Assembly (NCBI RefSeq): GCF_000143415.4
Contig: NW_003314304.1
Span: forward strand, 1,416,841 to 1,480,840
Source of the DNA: Selaginella moellendorffii
Lineage: Eukaryota; Streptophyta; Lycopodiopsida; Selaginellales; Selaginellaceae
DNA length: 64,000 nt
Reading direction: 5' to 3'
The position numbers were made by a program, and so were the translations under genes. The notes beneath the pieces were generated by a model. The model ran no database searches and was not told the origin of the DNA. It saw nothing but the letters and a program-made list of their open reading frames with translations. Below are positions 1 through 11,768 of the stretch, piece after piece (the stretch's first letter is position 1; each line of letters begins with the position of its first letter).

Positions 1-240
1 GGACACATTGTGAGTGTCATGACACATGAAATGTCATGAATGAGTTCAAGATGGACCCAAAATGGAGTCCAAGATGGACCTGAGATGGAGTCTGAGATGG
101 ACGCGAGATGGAGTCTAAGGTCGAGTTCAAGATGGACCTGAGATGGAGTCCAAGGTTGAGAAAGAGACTGAGATCGAAACTGAGACCAAGACCGAGACCG
201 AGTCTAAGGGTGAAAGCCCAAAGTGATCATCTCCCAAACC
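1..240 (+). repeat. GA-rich degenerate short tandem repeat
   Basis: From about position 45 the sequence is built of variants of a 10-12 base purine-rich word (GAGATGGAGTC, AAGATGGACC, GAGACTGAG). No coding potential is visible. A related block lies in opposite orientation at 2468-2700, so the two could bound a larger repeat structure. Confidence 0.75.
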
Positions 241-747
241 CTAGAGGGTTTGGTGAGCTCTAAAAGTATAGTAGGCGAGAGACTTTAGTGGAGCCAGTTT
301 GGCCAGGAAAAGCTAATGTGACCAAGGAAAGTTATACCCACGTTTTGACTAATGATAGAGTCTAAGGCTAGAGTGAATACGGACAGACAAGCGGGGTATT
401 TTAGTGAAGTGTTCAAGAGCCGGCTCTAACTCCCCTGGGAGATTGAATAGTCGATACTCCCAATCCAAGTGTGGGTGGCACTACTTACTTGGATACCTAT
501 TAAAACCTCACTTTAGCCATATGGCTAGGGCACCCAAATGCAGAAGGTGGGGAGAGTACCCCATGAGGCTTGCATAAAGCTATGGTGTTTCGAAATGTCA
601 TCCCAAAGTCCCAAATTATGGAAAAGAAGACAAACAATCCTCTAGCGTAGTGAGCAAAGATACAGTCATATAATAAATAAGTCCTAAAGGACAATGGGAC
701 TTAGTGGTCAGGCCTTTGGGCCTTGACCCAGTGGCAGTGTTGGCAAG

Positions 748-2198
748 CACAGCTGTGGATGAAGAGGGACTTCGTAGGGACGGTGTAAGCAACCAAAGAG
801 AATGATAGGTCCAGTTCTTGTTGGGTTTGAATAGTACTGAGTTGGGTAACCTCCCAGGAAGTCTAAATTCAGGAGTTTACATTTGGTATTAGAAGGGTTT
901 CGGGAAGTCCAAATTCAGGAGCTTATATTTGGTATCAGAGGGGTCTCGGGTCTGACTCTGTTGGCTGGCTAGAGAATCACACCACATGTTGATTGACATC
1001 TGGCAGGTTTAGTGTGCTCTGGCTGGGCTCAATCCGAGGGGTAGGGTGTCAAGAGAGCAGGGCTCTCGGGAGAGATGCGGTTCTCAACTTCCATTCATGA
1101 GGGCGTGAACTTGTAAGGAAGCATAGTGAATTGTAAACAACCAAAGAGAATAATTTGAGAAACGATCCATAGGGTTTAAATATAAAGGGAAAGGGCCCAT
1201 GAATAAGAGTGCACCCTCTTTTCCAATTGGTTAAGGGTTTTGGGATATTTAGGGTTAAGCATCCTTGGGTTTGAATACACCTCCCAAGAAGTCCAAATTC
1301 AAGAGTTTACATTTGGTATTAGAGAGGTTTTGGGAAGTCCAAGTTCAGGAGCTTACATTTAGTATCAGAGGGGTCTCGAGTTTGACTCTATTGGTTGGCT
1401 AGGGAATCACACCACATGTTGATTGACATCTGGCAGGTCCAGTGTGCTCCGGCTGGGCTTGATCCAAGGGGTAGGGTGTCAAAAGAGCAGGGCTCTCAGG
1501 AGAGCTGTAGCTCTCAGCTTCCATTCATGAGGGCGTGAACTTGTAGGAAAGCATAGTAGATTGTAAACAACCAAACAAAACAATTTGAGAAACGATCCAT
1601 GGGGTTTAAATATAAAGGGAAAGGGCCCATGAATAAGATTGCACCCCCTTTTCCAATTGGTTAAGGGTCTTGGCATATTTGGGGTTAAGCGTCTTTGGGT
1701 TTGAATAGTACTGGGTTGGGTGACCTCCCAGGATGTTCAAATTCAGGAGTTTACATTTGGTATTAAAGGGATTTCGGGAAGTCTAAATTCAGGAGCTTAC
1801 ATTTAGTATTAGAGGGGTCTCAAGTTTAACTCTATTGGTTGGCTAGAGAATCACACCACATGTTGATTGACATCTGGCAGATTTAGTGTGCTTCAGCTGG
1901 GCTCGATCTGAGGGGTAGGGTGTCAAGAGAGCAGGGCTCTCGAGAGAGTTGCGGGTCTCAGCTTCCATTTATGAGGGTGTGAACTTGCAAAGAAGCATAG
2001 TGGATTGTAAACAACCAAACAGAACAATTTGAGAAACGATCCATGGGGTTTAAATATAAAGGGAAAGGGCCCATGAATAAGAGTGCACCCTCTTTTCCAA
2101 TTGGTTAAGGGTTTTGGGATATTTGGGGTTAAGCATCGTAGGTTTAAATAGTATTGGGCTAGATGACTTCCCAAGAAGTCCAAAGTCAAGAGCTTACA
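748..2198 (+). mobile_element. TRIM-like tandem array of short LTR units
   Basis: Three full spacers of the same size (about 119 bp) separate LTR-like segments. Each spacer starts directly after ...TTACA/TTATA with a primer-binding-like word related to TTTGGTATCAGAG (complement of initiator tRNA-Met; about 928, 1358, 1802) and ends in a purine tract ending GGGGTAGGG. The next LTR then opens with TGTCAAGAGAG (about 1047, 1477, 1921). LTR lengths are about 311, 325 and 278 bp; a partial, internally deleted LTR precedes the first spacer. Each full LTR has a TATA-like TTTAAATATAAAGGG. No gag or pol is present. LTR + PBS + polypurine tract + tiny non-coding interior repeated in tandem is the architecture of terminal-repeat retrotransposons in miniature (TRIMs). 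Copies differ at many positions, so the array is not recent. The last LTR has no PBS after it. Confidence 0.75.
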
Positions 2199-2375
2199 GA
2201 CGGAAGAAGGGATATTAGGAAGGGTGTTCCTCATGTTTCTAGGCATCCTAAAGGTGCTAAGGGGTAGTCAAAGGATGACCACTTATGGACAGATGGCCTA
2301 GTCTTTGAGAGATGGGATGATGATGCAGGTGGTCTTGGACTATCAATATAATAAGGGTGAATGAGCATGGTCTTA

Positions 2376-3186
2376 GTGTAACAGGCTGATATTTTGGTGG
2401 TACCTTTGGGTGTCGGTCATGGGATCAGACATGTGGAGCACTTGGACCAAGTCCAAAAATTAGTCATTTACACATAACTTGGACTCAGATTTGGTCTCGG
2501 ATTCAAACTCAAACTCAGACTTGATGTTAGTCTAGGTCTCATTCTTGGCCTCAATCTTAGGCGTAATTTCAGTCTCCATCTCGAATTCAACCTTGGGCTC
2601 CATCTCAGACTCCATCTTGTACTCCTTCTTAGACTCTTTTTGAACTCCATTTAGACTCTATCTCGGACTTGGTTCTCACACTCTGTGTGTCATAACACTT
2701 ATTATATATTAGTCCTTCTGGTGTCCCTTTCTAGAGAATCATTCATCAATCACTTTGTACTCATTCCTTAAGCACTTTGTTTAGAGTTCCACTCCAGCTC
2801 TCGACTTTCCAAGTTTAAACTTTTGATCCAAACTTGTTACACTCATTGGATTTCCGCTTTAACCACTATTATGTGGCACACTTTCAACTCCACTTTGGGG
2901 CTTAGGGATTTATGTTTCACAACTTTACCACCCATTAACAAAGTTTGATGTTCTCATAAAATAATAAACCATTCTATAAAGCAATCCTATCATGGATTAC
3001 TATTTTCATCCTTAGTACCAAGCTAATATTCATCAATGGTTCAACACTAAAGACTCACCATGCTTTGCTTATCCTCTAAAGAACATAATTTTTAGCATAA
3101 CAAGTTGATATGCCAATGGTACCTTTGAGGTGTCTATCATGAGACTGGACACATGAAGCACTTAAACCAAATGCAAAGATTGAGTG
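2376..3186 (+). repeat. Pair of diverged direct repeats (2376-2466 and 3093-3186)
   Basis: The two roughly 92-bp segments share the order AACA-GTTGATAT, GGTACCTTTG, GGTGTC, CATGAGAC and AGCACTT. They lie 717 bp apart and carry no open reading frame. Origin is unknown; they may be ends of an old element whose interior includes the inverted GA-rich block. Confidence 0.5.
2468..2700 (-). repeat. GA-rich repeat block, inverted relative to 1-240
   Basis: Read on the minus strand this block has the same words as 1-240 (GAGATGGAGTC, CCAAGGTTGA, GAGACTGA). A TGTCATGACAC-like palindromic word lies at the outer side of both blocks (TGTCATAACAC here). The 60-residue Arg/Ser/Leu-rich frame across it is an artefact of the repeat. 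Confidence 0.65.
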
Positions 3187-4390
3187 GTATATATGCCATT
3201 CACGGGGCTAGCATGTCCCCAAATTAGAAATAAAATTTATGAAGGTTGTGAGTGAGACTCTTCCAAGTGGTCAAAGATATAGTTAATTGACTAAAGTAGA
3301 ATGAAAAAAATTAGTTATTTATACTTGAGAGTTTAGCTCCATCCATTCATTCAGTGGCCCAAGTCCCTGAAACTTGAATTCCACTCTATTGCCCATGGAC
3401 ACGTGATGTATGTTAGATAGAGGGTTAGGTTTCATAATTATCCTATAGTAAAACACTATAGGATAAAGGGTGAAAACCACATGCCTATATAGCATTTTAT
3501 AAATAACAAGCTTTATAGAATATAAAATAAAACATTTCATATGATTGTGTATTACAATATAAATAAATAAATAAATAAACTGAATTAAATAGTAATTAAC
3601 TACTAAAAAATGGCATATAGGCTCAATCCCATTTTACTGAATAAGTACTTTAATGAAATAAATCATGATTTATCTTTTTTTAGAGCAATTGCACTGATTT
3701 GTTTTCATCCATAATAATTCATGAGAGTTTTGTAGATGTAAATATGAGAACTATCACCTAAGATTAAAAAAATTCTTAATTTATCCCACTAGACACTACA
3801 TGCAATTAATTTTACACCCGCAACACACTAGTAATAACCTTGGGTATTTATCACACATTAATTACTCCATTTTGATTTTTTTTACACTCAATGGATAGAT
3901 CTATTTGTAACCTTCTTTCTTACTCCTTATATATGTGATTCAGCCAGGGATTAAGCAATTTTCATCAATTCTCTTTTTTGTGCTTATCTTGAGAGAAATT
4001 TATAAGTAGTCTTACACACATTTGGTTATAAGTAGTGGAAATGGATCTTTAGTTTCATTTTAATGGAGGAATTATTAAAATCTTTGTAATGCATTATGTA
4101 TCAAGATATTATGCATTCCACACTATAAGATCTATATTTTTTTGACGAGAGTATATTGTTGTCACACTTTATGAATTTATGAATGACTTTCTTTGAGTTT
4201 TTCTTGAAATTTCTTTTGATAAAAGTGTTGTAGAGCTATTCAAGTTTCTTTTACATTTTATTTCATCTAATTCTATATTCTTTGTTAAGAGATTTGGTGA
4301 CAGTTTTTGAGAGGTGTTTTACATTTCTTTCTTGTGTTAACATTTGTATTAATTAGGCCAAAAGTTCTTTATTTTATTTTTGTGATCACA
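2701..4390. other. AT-rich intergenic DNA without recognised genes
   Basis: I see no convincing reading frame, RNA gene or complete element here. It holds the second member of the 92-bp direct repeat pair, a short ATAA microsatellite near 3560-3580, and long AT-rich tracts. Reading frames are short and broken. Confidence 0.6.
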
Positions 4391-4394
4391 ACTT

Positions 4395-5330
4395 CCATCC
4401 ATATTTCCATGAAGAAGTAGTGGCTCTTAAGCTTGTAGAGGGTGAATTCTAATCCACAAAGATCCAACCATGGCCACCAAACATTGTTCATGCATGGGAG
4501 GAAGTTCCAAGGCTATGGCAAAAATGGATGGCATAAGGAGTTGATGTAGAGCAAATGGTGGACAACATGATTCACTTCTGGAAGTTACATGTGCAAAAGA
4601 AAGTGAAGGTCACCTCATGGTTGGTAGCTAACAATAGTCTCTTGGTCAGACAATGCTTTCAGGATGATGTGAGTTGTAAGTGTAAGGAGTGTGGCAAGAT
4701 CAAGATGGTCATGCATGCATTATGGGAGTGTGATATTGCAAAGGAAGTATAACAACAAATTGTTAAGGCAATGAAGGAATTGGGAGTTACATAGGAGTTT
4801 GAGGCCTACAATAGAGATATTCTCCACTGGTTTGAGAGAGTGAGAGGTCTTGCCTAGGGCCCAGCCCTACAACACATTATGTGCAGAGGACGACACAACT
4901 AAGGGTCCAAGTCTGCTAAGACATGATTGAGGTGGAGGAGTTCCTGTATGGGAAGCTCTTGGCCATGCTCAATGGGTGGTATGGCATATGGCAAAGGTCT
5001 AGGCCTTATGGAAAGCATGTAATCAAGCTTACTTTGATGGGATACAGTTAGGGTATCATAGGTGATGGTGGAATGGTGGAGAGTTACATTATCAGCAGTA
5101 TGGCTCCACCATGTTATCTTCCAAAACAAGGGGAAGCCAAAGTGGATAGAGGAGTGGTAGAGAACATAACTACCATATTTCAGTAATGGTGCTTAGAAAG
5201 AGGTTTGGTGGAAATGGCACCCCCTAGAATTGATCTTGCAGTTTGCATGAAGGGCTTGGACCTAAATACGGTATGACGATAGCCACTTCTACTTTAAATT
5301 TAACTAAATACCATGAGTTTAAGGTGGCAT
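4395..5330 (+). mobile_element. LINE (non-LTR retrotransposon) 3' remnant
   Basis: A frame at 4555-4752 has the pattern of the reverse-transcriptase zinc-binding domain (zf-RVT) at the C-terminus of plant LINEs: KVKVTSWLVANNSLLVR, a C-x-C-x2-C cluster, then MHALWECDIAKEV. Downstream the similarity continues through stops and frame changes (for example LLAMLNGWYGIWQ). Everything upstream of the zinc-binding region is missing, as expected for a 5'-truncated, long-dead insertion. No poly-A tail or target duplication was identified. Confidence 0.55.
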
Positions 5331-5619
5331 ATTTAGTTTTTGTATTAGTCCCTATGGGACATGAGGAATGTATATAACATTGTTCATGACCCTAAACTTT
5401 AAACTTTAAATTCAGCTTGGCTTTCCTCTTCATTATGACTTTTAGTGACTACAGTATTTTTTTATAATCTAAAACTGCATCCTCAACATGCATTCAAACC
5501 CAAGTTGAAATAATGCATGATCTCTAAAGGCATGCTACCAAAAACATAGAGTGGGCTGCTCCCCCAATTGATCAATATGAGGGAACAAAGATCTCAAGCT
5601 TGACAACAATGTCTCCACA

Positions 5620-6640
5620 CTCCTCCACAAATGCAAGAAATCCAAATCACTCAATACATCCATGCTCACATCCTGGCCAGCAGCAAACGTTCCTAGGAAA
5701 CCTCCTGGTCCAGATGTTGCTCCATTGCAAGAACGTCTTCTGGGCCGTCGGATTTGGCGCCTTAGTTGTGGATCGCCTTGCCCGCTTGGAAAGGCAACGC
5801 AATTCAGGCCTCACTCCCTCGAGAATCATGGCGTAATAGATCTGCCTATTGATGCCCACTATTGGCAAACTGCCCTGATCGTCGCCAACAATCTCGTCAC
5901 CAAATGTGATCAGATCAACAAGGCTAGAGGCGTGTTTCACTGGATCAAGAACAAGAATCCAGTCTCTTGGAATGCGATGATCAGAGCATCCTATGCCTGA
6001 CAAGATCATGCTCATTCTCGCAGCGAAAACGTGTGCTAACTTGGGTGATCTCGATCGAGGCCAGGAGATCATGCCAGAGCCGTGGAGCTGGGATTGGAAT
6101 CGGAGCTCCTGAAAGCTCCTGGTGGCCAACAGTGTGATCGGTATGGTATCATTGGTATGTATGGGAAGTGCTACTGCGTGGGCGATGCCAAGCGCTTGTC
6201 CGCTTGTCTGATGGATTGGAGGGGACGTGATCTCCTGGAACTCGATCATCGCGGCTGCCGGCCCTAGGTAGGGTTTAAGATTTGGGTAGAAGGAGCGAGC
6301 GCGCGAGGAGCTGAAATGGTTGTGGGGGAGAGCAGACCGCCGAAGCTGGTGCGCGAGGGAGATCTTCGACCTTGCCAGGATCTAGTCTCCTGGAACGCCG
6401 TGATCGCGGCCTTTGTCCCCGGTGTCTGGCCAGCTAGATTCTCACCAGGATGAAGCTCGAGGGCAATCGATCCAGCAGCGGGCCGCTGGAAGAGGGGCGG
6501 GCCATGGCCGGGGATGATTGGATTAGATCCAGTCAGGGATGATCGAGACAATGCCTGCCGGCTGCTGGCGAGATCCATGGCGATGCCGAGCGCGCTGCTC
6601 GAGCAATGGAAAAGATCGTGGCTCCGCCATTGCTCCTCAA
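5620..6640 (+). pseudogene. PPR protein pseudogene (PLS type)
   Basis: Several frames together spell recognisable PPR motifs: HAHILASSKR followed out of frame by FLGNLLVQM, then INKARGVFHWIKNKNPVSWNAMIRAS, IIGMYGKCYCVGDAKRL, and DLVSWNAVIAAFVPG. At least three frame changes and internal stops separate them, so no functional protein can be made. The motif wording resembles the intact PPR gene at 29282, which has FLGNLLVQMYGKC. A 200-residue open frame on the opposite strand across this region is a shadow. The 3' border toward the SGR2-like gene is not sharp. Confidence 0.75.
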
Positions 6641-6713
6641 ATGGAATATACTTTGATCGAAACTAGATACCATTTTATTTGAGTAGTAGGGTTCCAAGCC
6701 AGGTGAAAATTCC

Positions 6714-9700
6714 ATGGGGAGCGATGATCGAGACGCCGATCGCCCGCCTCCACTCATCGATGATGCGGACGAGGAGGAGGATGCTACGGCGCCAGTGCCA
6801 GCGATTGATTGTAAGCTTGATGATGCTGGTGAAGATGATGGTGCTGATCGAGCGATTGGGAGCTGCGCATCGGTGGATTCCGCCGATCGTCCGCCCCCAT
6901 TTCGCGAGGATGATGGGGAGGAGAAGATTCCATCGGGGTTTGAGATTGTGGAGGAGCTCTCTCCCTCTCCATCTCCACCTCCATCTCCACCGCCAGGGAA
7001 GATCGATGAGGGGTTTTCTTCTCCTCTAAGAGGGAAATTCAATGGTTTGGAAAGGAAGCGTTCCTGTTTCACCAAGTATGTCGCTCAAACCACAAGTCCA
7101 TCCGATGGAGATGATGTGAGATGGTACTTCTGCAAGACACCTCTTGGTATTCATGGTACGTTCTTTCATCTCTTCGTGCTGTTCTTTTTTTGATCACTGC
7201 TCTTTCAATGCAGAGGCGGCTGCGTCAGTGCCATCGACTGAGATCGTCGGCAAGGGTGAATTTTTCCGGTTTAGTGTCCGCGATTCCTTGTCTCTGGAAG
7301 AAAGCTATCTCGAGGTGATTGTGTTTTTTCAGTCTAGTTCTTTGAGCTTAGTTTTCCTTCCGCTTTTGCCAGAGAGAAGAGGAGCTAGTGGCTTTGTGGT
7401 GGAAAGAATACGCCGAGTGTAGCGAAGGTCCATCGAAATCCAAGAGGCATGATCCAGAGGCTTTCCAAAGACACTCTTCGGATTTCTACGAGGAAGCTGT
7501 CGGCGTCCCTGTGAAAGGTGGACTCTACGAAGTAAGTGAAAACCATCCAGCGAGAATCTCAAAAGCTCTTGCTCTCTAACAGGTTGATCTGGATTCGAGG
7601 CGATGTTTCCCAGTCTACTGGGGTGGCGAGCATCGCCGAGTATTGCGAGGGCATTGGTTTGCTCAACGAGGGAGTCTCGACTGGCTTCCACTGCGGGAGG
7701 ACATAGCTGAACAGTTGGAATTCGGGTATCGCAGTAAGGTCCGTTATTTCATTTCAAGCTGAGATGAGAAAGTTGCTGACATGTTTGATTCTCAGATATG
7801 GCTGAGACGCTCGTTTCAGCCTTCTGGCCAGTTTGCTGCTCGTTTGGATTTTCACGGTGCTACTCAGGTATCCGCTGTGCTTTCCGGCTTACGAGGTTTC
7901 GATGATGCCGCTGTTGCAGGGACTTCACGCACTTTTTACGGGCGAGGAGGACAGTTGGGAGGCCTGGTTGAACGTGGATGCGTCCGGAATCACGTCCGTG
8001 CTTGGCCTTAAAGGCACCGGATGCAAGCTGAGGCGAGGATTTATACTCTCGGGCTCACAGCTTTCCCAGGCAAGTCACTTTTCCGCAAGCCGCAAAACAG
8101 CGATGAGTCTCTAGTCTTCGGCTTTGGGCAGGATGAGCTTCGGCAGAAAAAAGAGGAGGAGATGGACGATTATTGCTCTGAGGTGACCAGTGGTTCTTTC
8201 TTTTTGGTTCTTTTCTGAGCTTCAATGCACAGGTTCCTGTACAACACCTTGTGTTCATGGTCCACGGAATAGGCCAAAGGCTGGAGAAGGCCAATTTGGT
8301 TGATGATGTTGGTACATTTCGACGCACAGCTGCGATGCTAGCCGAGAAGCATCTCACGAAATATCAGCGACACTCGCAGCGTGTTCTTTTCATCCCATGC
8401 CAGGTGCCATCACCGTAATTTCACAAGCTTTTTTTAATGTGCCTTTGCAGTGGAGAAGACATCTCAAGCTGGGAGGTGAAGCAGCTGTCGAAAATTGCAC
8501 CTTAGAAGGTGTAAGAGCGCTACGTACGATGATCGGCGCCACTGTGCACGATGTGTTGTATTATATGAGCCCGATTTACTGCCAAGACATTATCGATTCG
8601 GTAAGTAGTATTTCCTTCACATCTTTTGTGGTGTTCTTACTAATGGATACTTTCAGGTGTCTTCCTCTCTAAACAGATTACACGAGAAGTTTATGCGACG
8701 TAATCCTGGATATAATGGCAAGGTGCGAGTCTTGATTTTTTTTTTTTTTTTGCGTGATGGTTTACATTGTATTTCTTGCTAGATATCGATCTATGGACAC
8801 TCGCTTGGAAGCGTTCTTTCATATGATATTCTATGCCACCAGGAATCCCTGACGTCGATGTTTCCTATTCAAGAGATAAACTTGAGTGTTACTAATGCCG
8901 ACGCAGAGAATGAACGTCCACCGGAGTCAGAGCAACCCAGTCACTCTTCGGATCATGATTCAAGAGACAGCAGCAAGGAAGGATCAGACGCTAGTACGAC
9001 TACAGAAGCTGAGACTGAGAGTGACACGGAGACGGAGAGAGTCAAGGCGTTACGTTCAGAGGTATGATCTCCTGTGGCGTTTCTATATGATTTAGCTCGT
9101 GCTTGCAGGTTGAGATCTTGAGAAAGGAACTTAAGTCACTGGGAACAAACTCAGCATTGGGAACGAAACAAGGAGAGCGAGCTCCTTCTCGAAAATACCA
9201 TACTCCTCAAATTCGATACACAAAACTTTTGTTTCAGGTACACCATGGTGGCTTGATTCTTCACTGTTGATAAGTTTCTTTCTCGCAGGTGGACACGTTT
9301 TTCGCTGTTGGATCGCCACTGGGATTGTTTCTCAGCCTCCGGAATGTACGCCTTGGATCGGGTATGTGTGTGATTTATGGAGTTTGCAACGTAGATTGAA
9401 TGCGTTTGTGTAGGAACGGGTCATGAGTACTGGGAAGATGAAGGCATTGAAGAAGAAATGCCAGCATGCAGGCAAATGATGAACATATTTCACCCGTATG
9501 ATCCTGTCGCTTACAGGTATCAATATACTTCTGTGTTAGCAGCGTTTACATCTATCCTTTCTTCGTGATTACAGAGTGGAACCTCTGATATCGAAGGATT
9601 TCGTCGACAAGAAGCCGGAGTTTATTCCATACCACAAAGGAGGCAAGCGTCTACATATTGGGATGCAGGTAATCATCGTGCTTTCTAAGTTTGAGCTCAA

Positions 9701-10426
9701 GGAAGTTCTTGGCAGGAATTTGGAGAAGACCTGGGCGCTCGCTCACGCGCTTTTGTGAGCTCCATTGCTTCGGTTGGGGTATGGTTTTGTGTCACAGCTT
9801 CTTTCGAGCGACACTAATATTGAGCGTTTCTTCAGAGTCGCGTCGCAAGTGCGTTTGTAAGCTCAGATAGAAAATGTATGCTTCTTGTGTCATTGGCGTT
9901 TGCTTAACGCAGTTATGAATGATCTTGCAGTAGACGAGGAGAGTCCCACTAAAGAGGAGAGAAGCTACGGTAGTATGGTGATGGAAAGGCTGTCTGGAAG
10001 TCCCAATGGTAGAGTCGACTTCATGCTACAGGTAAGTCTTACTCTCTACTATCACGTCATTGACAAAGGTCTTGCGTGGATAACAGGATTCAACATTCGA
10101 GCACCAGTACATATCAGCGATTAGTTCACACACGTAAGCTCCTTTTGATTTCTTGTCCTTCCTTGCTTTGCTTATAAGCATTGGCTTCTTCTCACAGGAA
10201 CTACTGGCACGATCTAGACACCGCGCTCTTCATAGTCAGGCACCTGTATCAGCACATCCCCGAGGAGTCTCCAGCAGAAGAGGAAGCCAAGAACAGGCTT
10301 TTGAGTGACTTTGGTGGCTACATCGAGAACGACGATGTGTCCTTCACTTTCTCCAGCAAGGAAGGAATAGCTGCTGAAATGGCTGCCGCAGAGAAAGCTG
10401 CTAGGGTCTATCGTGTTGAGGTTTGA
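6714..10426 (+). CDS. SGR2: SGR2-like DDHD-domain phospholipase A1
   Basis: Homologue of Arabidopsis SHOOT GRAVITROPISM 2, a phosphatidic-acid-preferring phospholipase A1-like protein of vacuolar membranes needed for gravity sensing. Proposed exons: 6714-7155, 7214-7314, 7373-7531, 7583-7738, 7796-7867, 7920-8069, 8132-8182, 8233-8403, 8451-8600, 8657-8722, 8783-9061, 9109-9237, 9289-9361, 9414-9516, 9575-9668, about 9716-9778, a tiny exon near 9836 and one ending 10031 (borders uncertain), 10087-10133, 10198-10426. Phases agree except in the uncertain part. Visible: acidic, Pro-rich N-terminus; WLPLREDIAEQLE; RSFQPSG; HALFTGEEDSWEAWLNVD; VHGIGQ; lipase elbow GHSLGS (exon from 8783); FAVGSPLG; EMPACRQMMNIFHPYDPVAYR; C-terminal NYWHDLDTALFI. 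The intron at 8070-8131 appears to use a GC donor. A Ser/Glu-rich linker follows the lipase motif. The start is the first in-frame ATG after upstream stops. Confidence 0.9.
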
Positions 10427-11580
10427 TACTTAAACCTTGTAATTGGATCGTTTGTGATAGACTACTGCCATCTTAAGAGCTTAAAATTTGGAGAGGGCCG
10501 CGCGTACGCGAGCCCTCAACTTCCACAAATTACGACGTCCACTCCTCCACTTTGGGAAGATGGTAGGCCGGCCAAGCCGATGTGCAATGGGAAGGCCGAA
10601 CCTAGGCCATTGGCCTTAATGATCACCAATAGACCCCGTCCAGGTAAGTATGGATCTCTTCCCCAGGCCCTACTTTATATACTGCTCTTGTGCTCTCATT
10701 CGACGCCCCGGCATGTGGGATAGGGCAAGGAATCGGTGCAGCATATCCTTTGGTCAAGGCTCGAATCCCAGCGACTCATTAAATAACGAAAGTACTAAAA
10801 CTTTTTGTTTTAACTCATGAGAGTTTCTGGAATGGAAAAGCTCAAGAGCACTACAAGCGCATGCAGCATGAGAATGAGAGGGATTGAGACTCGAGACTAC
10901 AAGCATTATCTAGAGATTTTGCTTCGCTTGGAAGTACTTGAGGAATGGATTTGTCTCGCTCCAATGTTGTCACAGTGTTTTCCTTGCGGCAGGAAGGTTA
11001 CTTTTGTCGGCTTTTGTCTCGGGGAGCACACCATTAAACGCTCAGAGAACTCAGCCCGGATTTCTCGGCAAGATGAGCTTTGATCCAATCAGCTGCGAAG
11101 TTGCAAGAGTTGCTGGAGTTTAAGAGTGTTTTCTAGAAATTTGACAGATTGGAGATCACAAACAGCTGCCCAGTGATTGAGTACTTCTCTTCAATGCCTG
11201 AATCTAGGGTACTGACCTGTGCTGACAATGCAACCCTGGAGTTTTTGCAAGAGAGTAAATGCTCGATGATGATCTTTTTCCTTGTTATTGTTAGGAAACT
11301 TGGAGCTCTTCCTAAGAACACTTCGCAAGAAATTGGGTGCCTTGATGAGCAACTTCTGTACGGAAATTACTCTGTCCGTGAGCAGGGAACATTCCGCGCC
11401 ATGCCCGCCCGCAATTCATGTGAAAATTAGAGATACGTTAAGAAGCTACTAATGATTGTTTTGCACGGGAATCTGTTGGCCGGATATCTGGCTAGAATAA
11501 AGAAATATATTGGCAAGGTCACAATGTTGGCAAGGCCCAGCTAAATTTTTCTTTTTCAGAGTGCGAAGAGCTCACAGATG
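10427..11580. other. Intergenic stretch with no recognised gene
   Basis: Open frames of 60-93 codons occur on both strands (for example 10817-11083 and 11149-11430), but I recognise no family and see no consistent exon pattern. The stretch at 10490-10730 is more GC-rich than its surroundings and may be an inserted repeat. Left unassigned. Confidence 0.5.
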
Positions 11581-11649
11581 GAGTCAAAGAAATCGATATC
11601 TATTTCGATCGATTGAACTGGGCCCAGTCTTCAGCACAGCCTGGATTCT

Positions 11650-11768
11650 CCCGAGACGTGGCATGTCCACGTGGTCATGAGTCATGTCCCTTGAGTCCTG
11701 TAAAAAGAGTCGAACACAATGAACGAGCTCGTGAGTGTTGTGTCCACCCCTTTTCACATCACAACATG
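11650..11768 (+). repeat. 5' LTR-like repeat of the copia element
   Basis: Aligns with 13584-13677 and carries an extra stretch absent from the right copy. It ends ACATCACAACA and is followed at once by TGGTATTGGATT, which resembles the initiator-tRNA primer site. Its outer border is degenerate. Confidence 0.55.

Noticed and set aside
5647-6249. 200-codon open frame on the minus strand
   Set aside because: It lies antisense to the PPR pseudogene, has no homology I recognise, and is explained by PPR codon bias on the other strand.
6533-7075. 180-codon Ser-rich minus-strand frame
   Set aside because: Antisense shadow of SGR2-like exon 1; composition mirrors the GA-rich acidic coding strand.
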